Below, piece by piece: positions 48,336-57,924 of a stretch of DNA of 64,000 nucleotides. Made by a program: the position numbers and the translations under genes. The notes beneath the pieces are model-generated. The model ran no database searches, was not told the origin of the DNA, and saw only the letters and a list, made by a program, of their open reading frames with translations. This DNA comes from Bifidobacterium bombi DSM 19703. Lineage in GTDB: Bacteria > Actinomycetota > Actinomycetes > Actinomycetales > Bifidobacteriaceae. The stretch lies in assembly GCF_000737845.1 (NCBI RefSeq), contig NZ_ATLK01000001.1, forward strand, positions 744,001-808,000, read 5' to 3'. Numbering within the stretch: the stretch's first letter is position 1; each line of letters begins with the position of its first letter.

Positions 48336-48652
48336 TGCAGCTGTAAGGTACCCGACTTTTTAGCGGACCTCAACAAGGTTTGCTCTTCCAGCCTGACCAA
48401 GCGAAGCCCACCCGCCAAACCTGGGACGTGGCCAAAGCGAGGAGGAATTTAACTCGTTTGTTCACGAGCATTCGACACGGCCTCCCACTTGGAATTCGGA
48501 TCGTAAGGGCAAGATTGTCGGGACCCATGCTTAGCCACGACATCCTCCTCATGCATATCCATCCCCAATTCACGGATATGCATGAAGCATACGCGCCGTA
48601 TCCTTATGTTACGTGATGTAATCCTCGGCTTGCACATACCGACCGATCCGCA
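48336..48652. terminator. Intergenic region with a hairpin between convergent genes
   Basis: No gene lies in these 317 bases. At 48549-48585 arms TCATGCATATCC and GGATATGCATGA form a perfect 12-bp stem around a 13-base loop. It lies between two convergent genes and may serve as a two-way terminator, although it has no T run. Confidence 0.5.
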
Positions 48653-49126
48653 TCATACCACCGCACTTCCCGTGACCAGACACTTCAGATTGCGTTCGAT
48701 CCCTTCCCTGACCGACCGATAGCATTCACGTCCCGCATCGTAACGCTCGTTCGTCCAAACCTCTTGCGGATACAACCAAACAGGTTTGGACGAACGTTCA
48801 GCTGGTTCCCAAGCATACCTAGGGAAGATGTGGGCATGCAGAAACGCATCCGAATTCCCCAGGATGTCATAGTTCAGTCTGAGCACTGGAGCACAGGCCT
48901 TCGCCACTGCATCGCCGAGCAATGTCATATCTCTTAAAAAGTTCACCCGATCGTATACGGACAAATCATTGAGCTGCCTGATCCTGTGCTTGGGCAGCAA
49001 CACTGAATAGCCCGGCAGAAACTGAGTATCACCGAAAACCGCATACCCGGAATCCATCTCCATCATGACCATGGGATTCGTTCCCGCTGCGGCTGAACCG
49101 ATGCGATCATCCTTCCAACCTTTCAC
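48653..49126 (-). CDS. HIT-like family protein
   Basis: The 157-residue product starts (GTG 49126) with W-K-D-D-R-I-G-S-A-A-A-G and has F-L-P-G-Y-S-V-L-L-P-K, then the signature N-S-D-A-F-L-H-A-H-I-F-P-R-Y-x-W-E-P. The HIT motif is normally H-x-H-x-H; here the third histidine is phenylalanine while the first two, including the usual nucleophile, are kept. Such proteins hydrolyse nucleotide derivatives such as dinucleoside polyphosphates; activity here is possible but not shown. No neighbouring gene suggests a pathway. Confidence 0.72.
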   Translation of the reverse strand: MKGWKDDRIGSAAAGTNPMVMMEMDSGYAVFGDTQFLPGYSVLLPKHRIRQLNDLSVYDRVNFLRDMTLLGDAVAKACAPVLRLNYDILGNSDAFLHAHIFPRYAWEPAERSSKPVWLYPQEVWTNERYDAGRECYRSVREGIERNLKCLVTGSAVV

Positions 49127-49265
49127 GCCCTTAACCCTACTCCCCTGATGCGAACGCTGCACAGCGGGCACTACCCTGCGAACAGCCGTCAGGCGAAACC
49201 CTTGATACAAGGCCGGTGATCGCGCATCGCGAGAAATCGTACCCAGCAAAGCTCACACGACCTGT

Positions 49266-51008
49266 TCAAGGATGTCGAAACGTCAGTCGTCCGTCCGTTC
49301 CCAGCGACCACCACAGCTCCGGAGCGACCTCACGCAGGAACCACTCGTCGTGCGAGACCACAAGAACGGCACCGGGGAAGCCGGCAAGCATCGAAGCCAA
49401 CGCCTCGCGAGCGTGCAGATCGAGATGATTCGTCGGCTCGTCCAGCACCAGCAATTGCGGTGAGTCCAGAAGTCCCAGACACAACAACAACTTCTGCGTC
49501 TCCCCCGGCGAAAGCTCCGCAAGGGTGCTGGAGGACAGCGCATCCACAAGCCGATCCGGGTCGGCATTGAGCTGAGCATAGTTGTTCACCACCTGCGAGC
49601 GCAGATCGGCATCAAGACCAGCAAACCTCTGCGCCGCTTCAAGGAGGGCAGCATCATCGACGATCTGTCGTATTGCAAGATAGGATGAGAACCCTTGACA
49701 GATGCCGTCACGCAACAGCACCCTGAGCAATGTCGATTTACCGGCACCGTTGGGACCGCAGATGCCGATGTGATCGCGCGGGCCCACAGTGAGCTCGGGA
49801 ATGGTGAATCCCTGCTCCCCAACAGAAGGCGACGCCTGCGCCTTTTCCAACCGGATACCACGAGTCCTTCCGTGCGACGATTGGACGAACCGTCCGGTAC
49901 GAGCGACGTCAGATGGTCCCTGTCGGTTGAATGCCTCTGGCTGAACCGACGCATCATTGCCTGCCTTTTGAGCCTCAAAACCACCATCGAAGCTGACGAA
50001 CCCCGGACCCAGGTGCAACAGTTCACGCCGGTGGCTGGGACTTGCGCAATACCGGAACGCACCATCGTAGCGTTTGGACGCCACCTGCAAGTTCTCAAGC
50101 GCGATGTGTGCCTTCCCAAGCCGTGCATCGATCCTGGCACTGGAGCGTGACGCCCCTGTGTCACCACCCACCGACCGAATGTCCTTGTTGCGCTGCAACG
50201 CATCGCTGTCCTTGGGATTGATACGCCGTCCGGCCTTCTGTTTCAACGCGTTGACGTGCGCCGTCTCCTGCTGACGCTGCTGTTTGACCTGCTGCAGACG
50301 CCTCAGACTGCGCCCATTGGCGACGAGTTCGTCATGGGCGTGCACCTGCCGACGTTTCAGCTCTCCCTTGGCTTGACTGTAGGAGCCCGGAATCATGGTC
50401 GCCTCGACGAGGTTGTGCCCGCCCACATGCCATCGTTCAAGGAAGACGCACCGCTGCACCAACACATCCATCAGTTCCGCGTCATGCGAGACGACGATGC
50501 CGATCCCGTGAAAACCGAGCAGCGCGGATGCGATTGCCGCACGCGTGGGAGCGTCGACGTAGTTCGTCGGTTCATCGAGTACCAACACGTCCGGCCGCAA
50601 GGCCAACGAACAGGCTATCTGCAGACGTTTGGCCTCACCACCGGAAAGAGCTGCGTACCGGTATGCCCAGCCGTCGTCGATTCCCAGTGTTTCACGCACT
50701 TGGTTCGTCTCAGGTGTCCAATCCGCGCGGAAATCGTCAAGATTGCTTGGCGGCACATCGGTACGCTGTTCGCAGTAAGAGCAGACGAGCCGGTTGGGGT
50801 TTGGCATCACCTCGCCGGCCGTGGGGGGAATGAGTCCTACAACGAGCTTCGCCAGCGTGGTTTTGCCGATGCCGTTGTCGCCGAGTACCGCCGTCCAACC
50901 TCGCCGAAAATCCAGCGAAATGTCGCTGAACACCGGTTTCGCAGCACCCTGATAGGTATAGGAAACCGACGAGAGGTTGATGGTTTCCATGTGCTTTTTC
51001 TGTGCCAT
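49266..51008 (-). CDS. ABC-F family ATPase
   Basis: The 580-residue protein has two ABC domains and no membrane segment. The first has G-D-N-G-I-G-K-T-T and L-S-G-G-E-A-K-R-L-Q; the second has G-P-N-G-A-G-K-S-T, L-S-P-G-E-T-Q-K and L-D-E-P-T-N-H-L-D. A basic linker (about 215-300, rich in Gln, Lys and Arg) separates them. This is the ABC-F layout, whose members work on the ribosome as translation factors or antibiotic-protection proteins. Which one this is cannot be told from sequence alone; its divergence from the housekeeping EttA pattern leaves resistance possible. GGAG precedes the ATG at 51008. Confidence 0.85.
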   Translation of the reverse strand: MAQKKHMETINLSSVSYTYQGAAKPVFSDISLDFRRGWTAVLGDNGIGKTTLAKLVVGLIPPTAGEVMPNPNRLVCSYCEQRTDVPPSNLDDFRADWTPETNQVRETLGIDDGWAYRYAALSGGEAKRLQIACSLALRPDVLVLDEPTNYVDAPTRAAIASALLGFHGIGIVVSHDAELMDVLVQRCVFLERWHVGGHNLVEATMIPGSYSQAKGELKRRQVHAHDELVANGRSLRRLQQVKQQRQQETAHVNALKQKAGRRINPKDSDALQRNKDIRSVGGDTGASRSSARIDARLGKAHIALENLQVASKRYDGAFRYCASPSHRRELLHLGPGFVSFDGGFEAQKAGNDASVQPEAFNRQGPSDVARTGRFVQSSHGRTRGIRLEKAQASPSVGEQGFTIPELTVGPRDHIGICGPNGAGKSTLLRVLLRDGICQGFSSYLAIRQIVDDAALLEAAQRFAGLDADLRSQVVNNYAQLNADPDRLVDALSSSTLAELSPGETQKLLLCLGLLDSPQLLVLDEPTNHLDLHAREALASMLAGFPGAVLVVSHDEWFLREVAPELWWSLGTDGRLTFRHP

Positions 51009-51531
51009 GACAAACTCCAATCGCATAATCGGCGCACTGCGGACTATAAGAATCTCGCCTGCTGAAGAGGACGATGCCTGATGAATCGATGGAAACGGTT
51101 AAGGAAGCCTGAAGAGTCATGCGATGCAATGAACCTCCGCTACGGCGGACCATAAACGAGCGATGCTGCAGTGCGCCTCGACGCGCACGCCCGACGGACG
51201 AAGCCGCCGCATTCCATCGCTAGTGAATCCACATGATATAGGGGTCGCCTCCTGAAATAAACCGGTACACATCATGTTCCATACCGTTGTCTTACAAGAT
51301 TATCATGACACCAGTCGGCGCACCCTAACCGTCCATACTTCAAGACGGCTGACTTCAAAGCATCGACGAACCATTCCACAGACGACGCTTCACCAGCCCA
51401 CCCGCCTCCAATGACCATGTCATTCCTGTCCACCATACATAAACGACCCACCATGCATAACCCGCCGCTCAACGCGGATCAGGCATTAGACTGATATCGT
51501 CATCGCCCTGCAGTGGAAAAAGGAGCACACC
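51009..51531. other. Intergenic region between divergent ABC-F and aldolase genes
   Basis: No gene was found in these 523 bases. A short inverted repeat (CCTCCGCTACGG at 51128 onward and its near complement) is the only structure noticed; no leader peptide with a clear attenuator was recognised. Confidence 0.5.
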
Positions 51532-52557
51532 ATGCTGAATTTCGTCAATGATTACTGTGAAGCCGCCCACCCCGACATCCTCAGGCGCATCACGCAGACC
51601 AATATGGAACAGTTGCCCGGATACGGATCGGACCACTATTGTGATGAGGCGAAAGCGAAGATTCGCCAAGTCTGCGACGCCCCTGACGCGGATGTGAGGT
51701 TCCTGGTCGGCGGCACACAGACCAATCAGACCGTCATCGACACGATTACGCCGCCCTGGGCCGGCGTGGTCGCCTCCACCAGCGGCCACGTCAACGTGCA
51801 TGAGGCCGGAGCCATCGAATTCTCAGGGCACAAAGTGCTCACCATTCCAAGCCATGAGGGCAAAATGGATGCGAAAGAACTCGATGCGTTCTGTGCCGAT
51901 TTCTATGCCGACGGCAATCACACCCATATGGTCTTCCCCGGATGCGTGTACATTTCACAATCCACCGAATACGGCACGCTCTACACCAAAGCCGAACTCG
52001 AAGCCATAGCCGCTGCTGCACACAAGTACGACATCCCCTTGTTCCTGGACGGGGCCCGCCTAGGATACGCCTTGGCGGCCGAAGGCAACGACCTGACGCT
52101 ACAGGACATAGCACGCATCACCGACGTGTTCTCCATCGGCGGCACCAAAGTCGGAGCCCTTTTCGGAGAGGCGATCGTCTTCACCAAAGGCAACACACCG
52201 AGCCACCTCACCACCCAGATCAAACAACACGGCGCCCTTCTGGCCAAAGGATGGCTGCTCGGACTGCAATTCGACACATTGTTTACGGACGGCCTGTACA
52301 CGCACATCGCAGCCAACGCAGACATGCAGGCCTCTCGCATCCGTGCCGCGCTCAAGGACAAAGGCTATCGTCTGGTGTTCGAGAACACCACGAACCAGAC
52401 CTTCGTGGTGATGGACGGGCCCACCGTCGACAGGCTGGGCAAGGACGTCAAGTTCGATTTCGTAACGAAATATGATGACGCACACACCATCATGCGTATC
52501 TGCACCAGTTGGGCGACCACGGACGAACACGTCGACCGGCTTCTCGAATTGCTGTGA
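51532..52557 (+). CDS. Threonine aldolase-like PLP enzyme
   Basis: The 341-residue product belongs to PLP fold type I. It shows G-G-T-Q-T-N near residue 60, H-V-N-V-H-E-A-G-A-I, D-G-A-R-L-G-Y-A-L (the Asp that binds the PLP ring nitrogen) and S-I-G-G-T-K-V-G-A-L with the PLP lysine. This pattern is that of low-specificity L-threonine aldolases and related beta-eliminating lyases, which split threonine to glycine and acetaldehyde. AAAAGGAG precedes the ATG at 51532. Confidence 0.88.
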   Translation: MLNFVNDYCEAAHPDILRRITQTNMEQLPGYGSDHYCDEAKAKIRQVCDAPDADVRFLVGGTQTNQTVIDTITPPWAGVVASTSGHVNVHEAGAIEFSGHKVLTIPSHEGKMDAKELDAFCADFYADGNHTHMVFPGCVYISQSTEYGTLYTKAELEAIAAAAHKYDIPLFLDGARLGYALAAEGNDLTLQDIARITDVFSIGGTKVGALFGEAIVFTKGNTPSHLTTQIKQHGALLAKGWLLGLQFDTLFTDGLYTHIAANADMQASRIRAALKDKGYRLVFENTTNQTFVVMDGPTVDRLGKDVKFDFVTKYDDAHTIMRICTSWATTDEHVDRLLELL

Positions 52558-52778
52558 TCCCCTCGGCGGCGCAGGCATCCGACACACGGCGCCACACGAC
52601 ATCCGCGCAGCCCTTTGCGGTGAATCAAACGGCGCAACCATCCAGACCAGGCCATATAATAAGTTTCTGTTATACCGATATGATATCGGACCACAACCGC
52701 GCAGTTCCAATGGTTCGGACGTCAGTAAGCGTCCGCGCGAAGGGACTGACTACTCCGCGGCGCTTCGATGGGATAATC
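52558..52778. promoter_or_regulatory. Upstream region of the P-type ATPase
   Basis: No gene. An AT-rich patch (CATATAATAAG near 52653 and ACCGATATGATATCGG around 52674) is the likely promoter zone. The latter holds CCGATATGATATCGG, a near-perfect inverted repeat. Confidence 0.4.
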
Positions 52779-55700
52779 ATGAGTGATTCAACAAATCATC
52801 GACTCGAACAGCAACCGACAACTATGAATGACAAAGAACACGACACAACCGTCACAGCCATACGGTCCGGAGGGCCAGACCCCTCGCTCGTCAACACCGA
52901 CGAATTGGCAAGCGATCTGAACGTAGACCTGAAAACCGGATTGAGCGACGCCGAAGCCTCGCGACGTTTGGAGCGCTTCGGCCCAAACGAACTGGAAACC
53001 GCTCCCGAGGTTCCCAAATGGAAGAAATTCCTTGAACAGTTCCGCGATCCACTGGTCTACCTGCTGCTTGTGGCCACCGCCATCTCCGTCGTGGCCTGGT
53101 TCGTCGAACGTGCCAGCGTGCAGCCGGGAAGCGAAGGCAGTGAGAAACTGCCTTTCGATGCGATTGTGATTGTACTGATTCTCATCGTCAACGCGGTGCT
53201 CGGCTATCTACAGGAAGCCAAGGCCGAACAGGCCGTGGCCGCGCTCTCCAAGATGAGTGCTCCACAGACGGCGGTGCTCCGCGATGGGCAGGTGCGCCAT
53301 ATACCGACGTCTCAGCTGGTTCCCGGAGACATTCTTGTGCTTTCCGAAGGCGATGCCGTCTCGGCCGACGCGCGTCTGTTTTCCTCCGCCTCCTTGCGCA
53401 TCGCCGAGGCGAGCCTCACCGGCGAATCAGTGCCCGTCGCCAAAAACCCGGGCACACTGGAAAATGCCAAGGCATTGGGCGACCGCACGAATATGGTGTT
53501 CAACGGGACGGCCGTGACGCAAGGCACTGGAAGGGCCTTGGTCACCAGCACCGGCATGGACACACAGGTTGGCAAAATCGCCGATATGCTGTCACGCACC
53601 GACGACGACACCACACCACTGCAAAAAGAGATGGCGAAGGTCTCGAAGGTATTGGGCATCGCGGTGTGCGTCATCGCACTCATGGTCATCGCGGCGCTTG
53701 CTTTGATGGAAGGCTTCCATTCCGTGGACGACATCATCAGTTCGCTGTTGCTTGCGGTGTCGCTGGCCGTCGCTGCAGTCCCTGAAGGCCTGACCGCGAT
53801 TCTCACCGTGGTGCTGGCCTTGGGCGTGCAGCGCATGGCGGAACACCACGCCATCGTCAAGAAGCTCTCCAGCGTCGAGACCTTGGGGTCGGCTTCCGTG
53901 ATCTGCTCCGACAAAACCGGTACACTGACCCGTAACGAGATGACCGTCGAACGTGTCATCACGGCGAGCGGCGAAGTCAGCATCAGCGGCAACGGATACG
54001 CGCCGGAAGGCTCCATCAGCCTGACCAGCGAGGCTGCGGACCTGGGCGCCGCGCACGATGGTCATGGCCCGACATCGTTGCCTGAGCACATCGACCAGGA
54101 AGTCGAGGCCGCGCTCGGTGCCGGATTGATGGCCAATGACGGCGGTCTGCACCATGACGAGAAGACCGGCGAATGGGAGGCCATCGGCGATCCGACCGAA
54201 GTGTCTGTAATCGTCGCAGCCCGAAAGACCGGCGCGGATACGGAATATTCTAGGTTCAGGCGCGTGGCGGAGATACCGTTCACATCCGAACGCAAGCGCA
54301 TGTCCGTCATCGCCCGGGACACTCAGAACGATGACCTGCTCACCGTCTTTGCCAAGGGAGCCCCGGACGTGCTGCTGGGCTTCTGCGACTGCATTCAGGT
54401 GGGCAATACCGTAAGACCACTCACCCAGGACGACCGGGATGCCGTCATCGGGCAGGTGAAGGAACTCTCCACGCAGGCCTATCGCACCCTCGGCACCGCC
54501 AGACGTCCTTTGGAGGTATCAGAACTTGCCAAGCTTCCGGGTGTCAGGACAGACGCTGAGGGAGAACCCATCGAAATCAGCGAGCAGAGCGGAATCTTCG
54601 AGAGCCACCTGATCTGGATCGGCATGGTAGGCATCATCGACCCGCCGAGGACCGAAGTCAAGCCCAGCATCGCGCAAGCGCATAAAGCCGGTATCCGCAC
54701 CGTCATGATCACCGGTGACCATCCGTTGACGGCGTCGCGCATCGCCTCTGACCTTGGCATCATCGACCCGAACGTTGGCGAGGCAGCGGCATCCGCCGCC
54801 TCTGAAGGCGAAGGATCGCCCTACGCCTCGGCTTCACAGGACAAGCTCGAGACTTGGACCATGACCGGAGACGAACTCGACGCCTTGGGCGATGACAGGC
54901 AGGCACTTGACAAGGCGACCGCCCATACCAGCGTGTTCGCCCGCGTCTCTCCCGAGCACAAGCTCAAGATTGTAGACTCACTGCAACGCCAAGGCAACAT
55001 CGTGGCCATGACCGGAGACGGAGTCAACGATGCCCCGGCGGTAAAATCCGCGGATATCGGGGTGGCTATGGGAATCACGGGCACGGAAGTCACCAAGGAA
55101 TCCGCGAAGATGATCCTTGCCGACGACAATTTCTCGACGATCGTATCCGCAGTGAACGAAGGGCGAGGCATCTTCGAGAACATCAAGAAGTTCCTGCGCT
55201 ACCTACTGAGCTCCAATATGGGTGAGGTGTTCACCGTGTTCGGCGGTGTGGTGCTTTCAGGATTTCTCGGCATCACTCAGCCTGAGTCCACAGGCGTCAC
55301 GGTTCCGCTTCTAGCTACGCAGCTGCTCTGGATCAATCTGCTGACTGATGCCGCACCTGCCTTGGCCATGGGCGTGGATCCATCTACCGAAGACCTCATG
55401 GACCGTCCACCGAGGAAGACCACGGACAGCGTCATCGACAAGGCCATGTGGGGTGACATCATCTACATCGGCGTCATCATGGCAGCCGTTACGCTCATCG
55501 GGATGGACTTGCATCTTCCCGGAGGACTGTTCACCGACAGGTCGCTTGGGGGCACCCACGCCTACCAAATGAGCCAGGCAAGGACCATGGGCTTCACAAT
55601 CCTCGTCTTTGCTCAGATGTTCAATGCATTGGCTTCACGCTCCCATTTACAGAGCGTGTTCAAGGGCCTGTTCGCCAACGCGTGGCTTTGGGCAGCAATC

Positions 55701-55874
55701 GCGGTTTCGGTGCTGCTGCAAGTCGTGGTGATCTACGTACCCGGCCTCAACGTGGCGTTCGGAACCACACCGTTGAGTCTGGAGGGATGGGTCGAGTGCC
55801 TTGGGCTGTCGCTCTTCGTGCTCATTGCATCCGAACTGCGCAAAATTGCGCTCCGCATCATGGCACGGAGATAA
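52779..55874 (+). CDS. P-type cation (probably Ca2+) ATPase
   Basis: The 1031-residue protein is a P2-type ATPase. It has the N-terminal actuator part with T-G-E-S-V-P-V, membrane segment 4 with A-V-P-E-G-L (the PEGL calcium-site motif), the phosphorylation site S-D-K-T-G-T-L-T, the nucleotide domain K-G-A-P-D-V-L-L and the hinge G-D-G-V-N-D-A-P-A. The last part has membrane segments with N-L-L-T-D-A-A-P-A-L-A. The PEGL motif and the whole order fit SERCA/PMCA-like calcium pumps. The ATG at 52779 is taken; an in-frame ATG at 52824 is possible. Confidence 0.9.
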   Translation: MSDSTNHRLEQQPTTMNDKEHDTTVTAIRSGGPDPSLVNTDELASDLNVDLKTGLSDAEASRRLERFGPNELETAPEVPKWKKFLEQFRDPLVYLLLVATAISVVAWFVERASVQPGSEGSEKLPFDAIVIVLILIVNAVLGYLQEAKAEQAVAALSKMSAPQTAVLRDGQVRHIPTSQLVPGDILVLSEGDAVSADARLFSSASLRIAEASLTGESVPVAKNPGTLENAKALGDRTNMVFNGTAVTQGTGRALVTSTGMDTQVGKIADMLSRTDDDTTPLQKEMAKVSKVLGIAVCVIALMVIAALALMEGFHSVDDIISSLLLAVSLAVAAVPEGLTAILTVVLALGVQRMAEHHAIVKKLSSVETLGSASVICSDKTGTLTRNEMTVERVITASGEVSISGNGYAPEGSISLTSEAADLGAAHDGHGPTSLPEHIDQEVEAALGAGLMANDGGLHHDEKTGEWEAIGDPTEVSVIVAARKTGADTEYSRFRRVAEIPFTSERKRMSVIARDTQNDDLLTVFAKGAPDVLLGFCDCIQVGNTVRPLTQDDRDAVIGQVKELSTQAYRTLGTARRPLEVSELAKLPGVRTDAEGEPIEISEQSGIFESHLIWIGMVGIIDPPRTEVKPSIAQAHKAGIRTVMITGDHPLTASRIASDLGIIDPNVGEAAASAASEGEGSPYASASQDKLETWTMTGDELDALGDDRQALDKATAHTSVFARVSPEHKLKIVDSLQRQGNIVAMTGDGVNDAPAVKSADIGVAMGITGTEVTKESAKMILADDNFSTIVSAVNEGRGIFENIKKFLRYLLSSNMGEVFTVFGGVVLSGFLGITQPESTGVTVPLLATQLLWINLLTDAAPALAMGVDPSTEDLMDRPPRKTTDSVIDKAMWGDIIYIGVIMAAVTLIGMDLHLPGGLFTDRSLGGTHAYQMSQARTMGFTILVFAQMFNALASRSHLQSVFKGLFANAWLWAAIAVSVLLQVVVIYVPGLNVAFGTTPLSLEGWVECLGLSLFVLIASELRKIALRIMARR

Positions 55875-55968
55875 TCCCCTCACTGAGAAACCGCTGTCCT
55901 TCCTGTCTTCAGCAACGTCGGCCCGGCCCTACGCTTCACTCAGACAAGAGGACGGTGAGAACGGGTCA

Positions 55969-55996
55969 CAATGGGCACCCCTAGGGGTGCCCATTG
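55969..55996. terminator. Perfect 28-base palindrome after the ATPase gene
   Basis: Arms CAATGGGCACCCCT and AGGGGTGCCCATTG meet with no loop. GGT and ACC further out can extend it after a small bulge. It lies 95 bases after the ATPase stop; there is no T run. It may act as a terminator or as a binding site for a dimeric protein. Confidence 0.6.
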
Positions 55997-56055
55997 ACCT
56001 AAAGGGGCAGGACTTCCCTTTCCCGCAAACGATTCGCACGGGTATTTCGCTTTGT

Positions 56056-56091
56056 GCTGGTATCCTATGCGACGGCGCATAGGATACCAGC
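56056..56091. terminator. Perfect 16-bp hairpin between convergent genes
   Basis: Arms GCTGGTATCCTATGCG and CGCATAGGATACCAGC around an ACGG loop form a 16-bp perfect stem. It lies 45 bases past the end of the DUF624 gene (minus strand) and may serve both directions. It is the second strong palindrome in this 260-base gap. Confidence 0.65.
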
Positions 56092-56135
56092 GAACCAATC
56101 ATGCTCGATGGCCCTGCGGGGAATCAGGATGTGGG

Positions 56136-56852
56136 TCACCGCCGAACGCCGGCGTCGGAGGAGACAGGAGCGTCGTTCTGGTTCTTGTGCTTGCTGTCCT
56201 TCGTCTCGCGAGGCTCCAGTACATGCACATCCATGCCGGGTAGCCTCCCCCAGGAATACACAGCCATCATATCAGCGAACATGGGGACGGCAAGTCCGAA
56301 TGCGGCCATCAACCCAGGCCATTGCCGGTACGCCCAGAGAACGATGACCAACAGCACGATCACCATGAAACTGCACAACGGTCTCGCTACGACCATGGAA
56401 AGCGATGTACGCACCACCCACATAGGTCCTTGATCGAAATTCGACCGCACCGGCCAGCTCAAAAAAACAAACAACCCATACACAAGATTGACGACCACCA
56501 GAACGCCTGAAACGATGACACCCATGGTACCCATGTCGTTTCTCATGGTAAGCCAGTAATCCCAAATCAGCAATGCCCATATGAGGAACTGCGGCCATCC
56601 GAAGACGTTGGCCGATGCGAACTCAGTCTTCCATGCGCGGTGGAAAGTGACCCAACTGCGCTTCACCGTCCATGAACGGTCAGCCACATCAAGAATCCAA
56701 GTACGGTATACCGAACAGGTGGCAGCAACGGAGGGGAAGAAGCCGGCGACCACAAGGCCAAGCGCCGTATGAACGATGAAGGCGACATGCACGACGGCGA
56801 CCATCATGATGATCCGACAAATGAACTCATATCCAACCGCGAAACGCTGCAT
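56136..56852 (-). CDS. DUF624 (YesL-like) membrane protein
   Basis: The 238-residue product has five or so membrane segments and the DUF624 pattern T-A-L-G-L-V-V-A-G-F-F-P-S-V-A-A-T near residue 40 and W-P-Q-F-L-I-W-A near residue 90. Family members often sit in carbohydrate uptake operons, but here no sugar genes are adjacent, so the role is open. AAGGAGG precedes the ATG at 56852 by seven bases. Confidence 0.8.
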   Translation of the reverse strand: MQRFAVGYEFICRIIMMVAVVHVAFIVHTALGLVVAGFFPSVAATCSVYRTWILDVADRSWTVKRSWVTFHRAWKTEFASANVFGWPQFLIWALLIWDYWLTMRNDMGTMGVIVSGVLVVVNLVYGLFVFLSWPVRSNFDQGPMWVVRTSLSMVVARPLCSFMVIVLLVIVLWAYRQWPGLMAAFGLAVPMFADMMAVYSWGRLPGMDVHVLEPRETKDSKHKNQNDAPVSSDAGVRR

Positions 56853-57009
56853 GACCGCCTCCTTGTGCCGCACCGACTCTACCACAGACCGAAGCCAGCC
56901 AATCCATATCGGAACCATCTTCGTCCGTCACCACAACGATGGGATATCCACTGTCACAAGCCGATATTCGAATCTGCGATGTCACCTGCAGGAAAAACTC
57001 CCTCGCCGT

Positions 57010-57783
57010 TTACACAAAATCCAGATAATCCACGAAATCACGCGCGTATTTGGATCCGCTTTTCAGATTCGCGAGGCCGAATACGCAATCACGCGGTAGC
57101 TTTGACTCCCCAACCCACACTTGCGACTTCGACAAATCCAGACCAAAGGCCTTCGCGGGATCGTCCGTACGCTTGCCGGATGAATCGACCAAAGCGCCTT
57201 TGACACCCAAGGAACGCATCTGCTCCTTGGTGAGTCCATCCTGGAGCTTGGAGACATATCCACGCCTATGAAGCAGCGGGAACTGCCTGCGAGTGGAAAC
57301 AAACGCGTTGATGTCGCCGGCCGAAACCATGACGAGCACCTTGGCCGAATCGTCATCGTAACCGTTGCCATTGACGCTCAGGTCGCCCTCGAACTTAATC
57401 AGGCGCCGATCAGTGAGCCCCTCATGTTCGACGAAACCATCCCTTATCCCGTTGAAAGTGGCGGAATGGTTCTGCATTCCAAGCCCCTCCACCGAGAAAT
57501 AGGGATCGGGGGCCTTGGCGGCATAGGTCACCGCCAACGAGACCACCACAAACACAGCCAACGCCACGGCCAATGCAGCCAGGAGAAAGTGTTGGGCAAA
57601 GAACGGCCACTTCTGGCCCGCGGGAAGTTCACGGAACGTCTTCCACTTCGACTGCCTGACATAGACGTTGTCTTTGGAGAGCGCAGACACGCTGTCCATC
57701 TGTTCGTCGGTAAGAACCTCGGGACCCGTCACGACGCCGTCGTTCGAATCCGCGCGCACCACTTCATCGTCATCATCCGACAT
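57010..57783 (-). CDS. Hypothetical protein with one membrane segment
   Basis: The 257-residue product was not recognised. It starts with an acidic cytoplasmic part (S-D-D-D-D-E-V-V), has one membrane segment at about 70-93 (F-F-A-Q-H-F-L-L-A-A-L-A-V-A) and an outer domain with M-V-S-A-G-D-I-N-A-F-V and D-Y-L-D-F-V at the end. GAGGG stands before the ATG at 57783. It may be an envelope protein; there is no motif for activity. Confidence 0.7.
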   Translation of the reverse strand: MSDDDDEVVRADSNDGVVTGPEVLTDEQMDSVSALSKDNVYVRQSKWKTFRELPAGQKWPFFAQHFLLAALAVALAVFVVVSLAVTYAAKAPDPYFSVEGLGMQNHSATFNGIRDGFVEHEGLTDRRLIKFEGDLSVNGNGYDDDSAKVLVMVSAGDINAFVSTRRQFPLLHRRGYVSKLQDGLTKEQMRSLGVKGALVDSSGKRTDDPAKAFGLDLSKSQVWVGESKLPRDCVFGLANLKSGSKYARDFVDYLDFV

Positions 57784-57924
57784 GTCGATTCCCTCATGAG
57801 CGCACCCGGACGACGCCGACAGGCATCGCCTGGAACAACCTGAACCTCCGCCAGTATAGCGATTGGCGTTGTCAAATTGTTGAGATGACCGCATGGCAGC
57901 AATATATCGGCATACGCCGCCGAA

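Noticed and set aside
51009..51153. Possible leader peptide or attenuator ahead of the ABC-F gene
   Set aside because: The upstream minus-strand frame runs into the gene without a stop, and no terminator/antiterminator pair was found.
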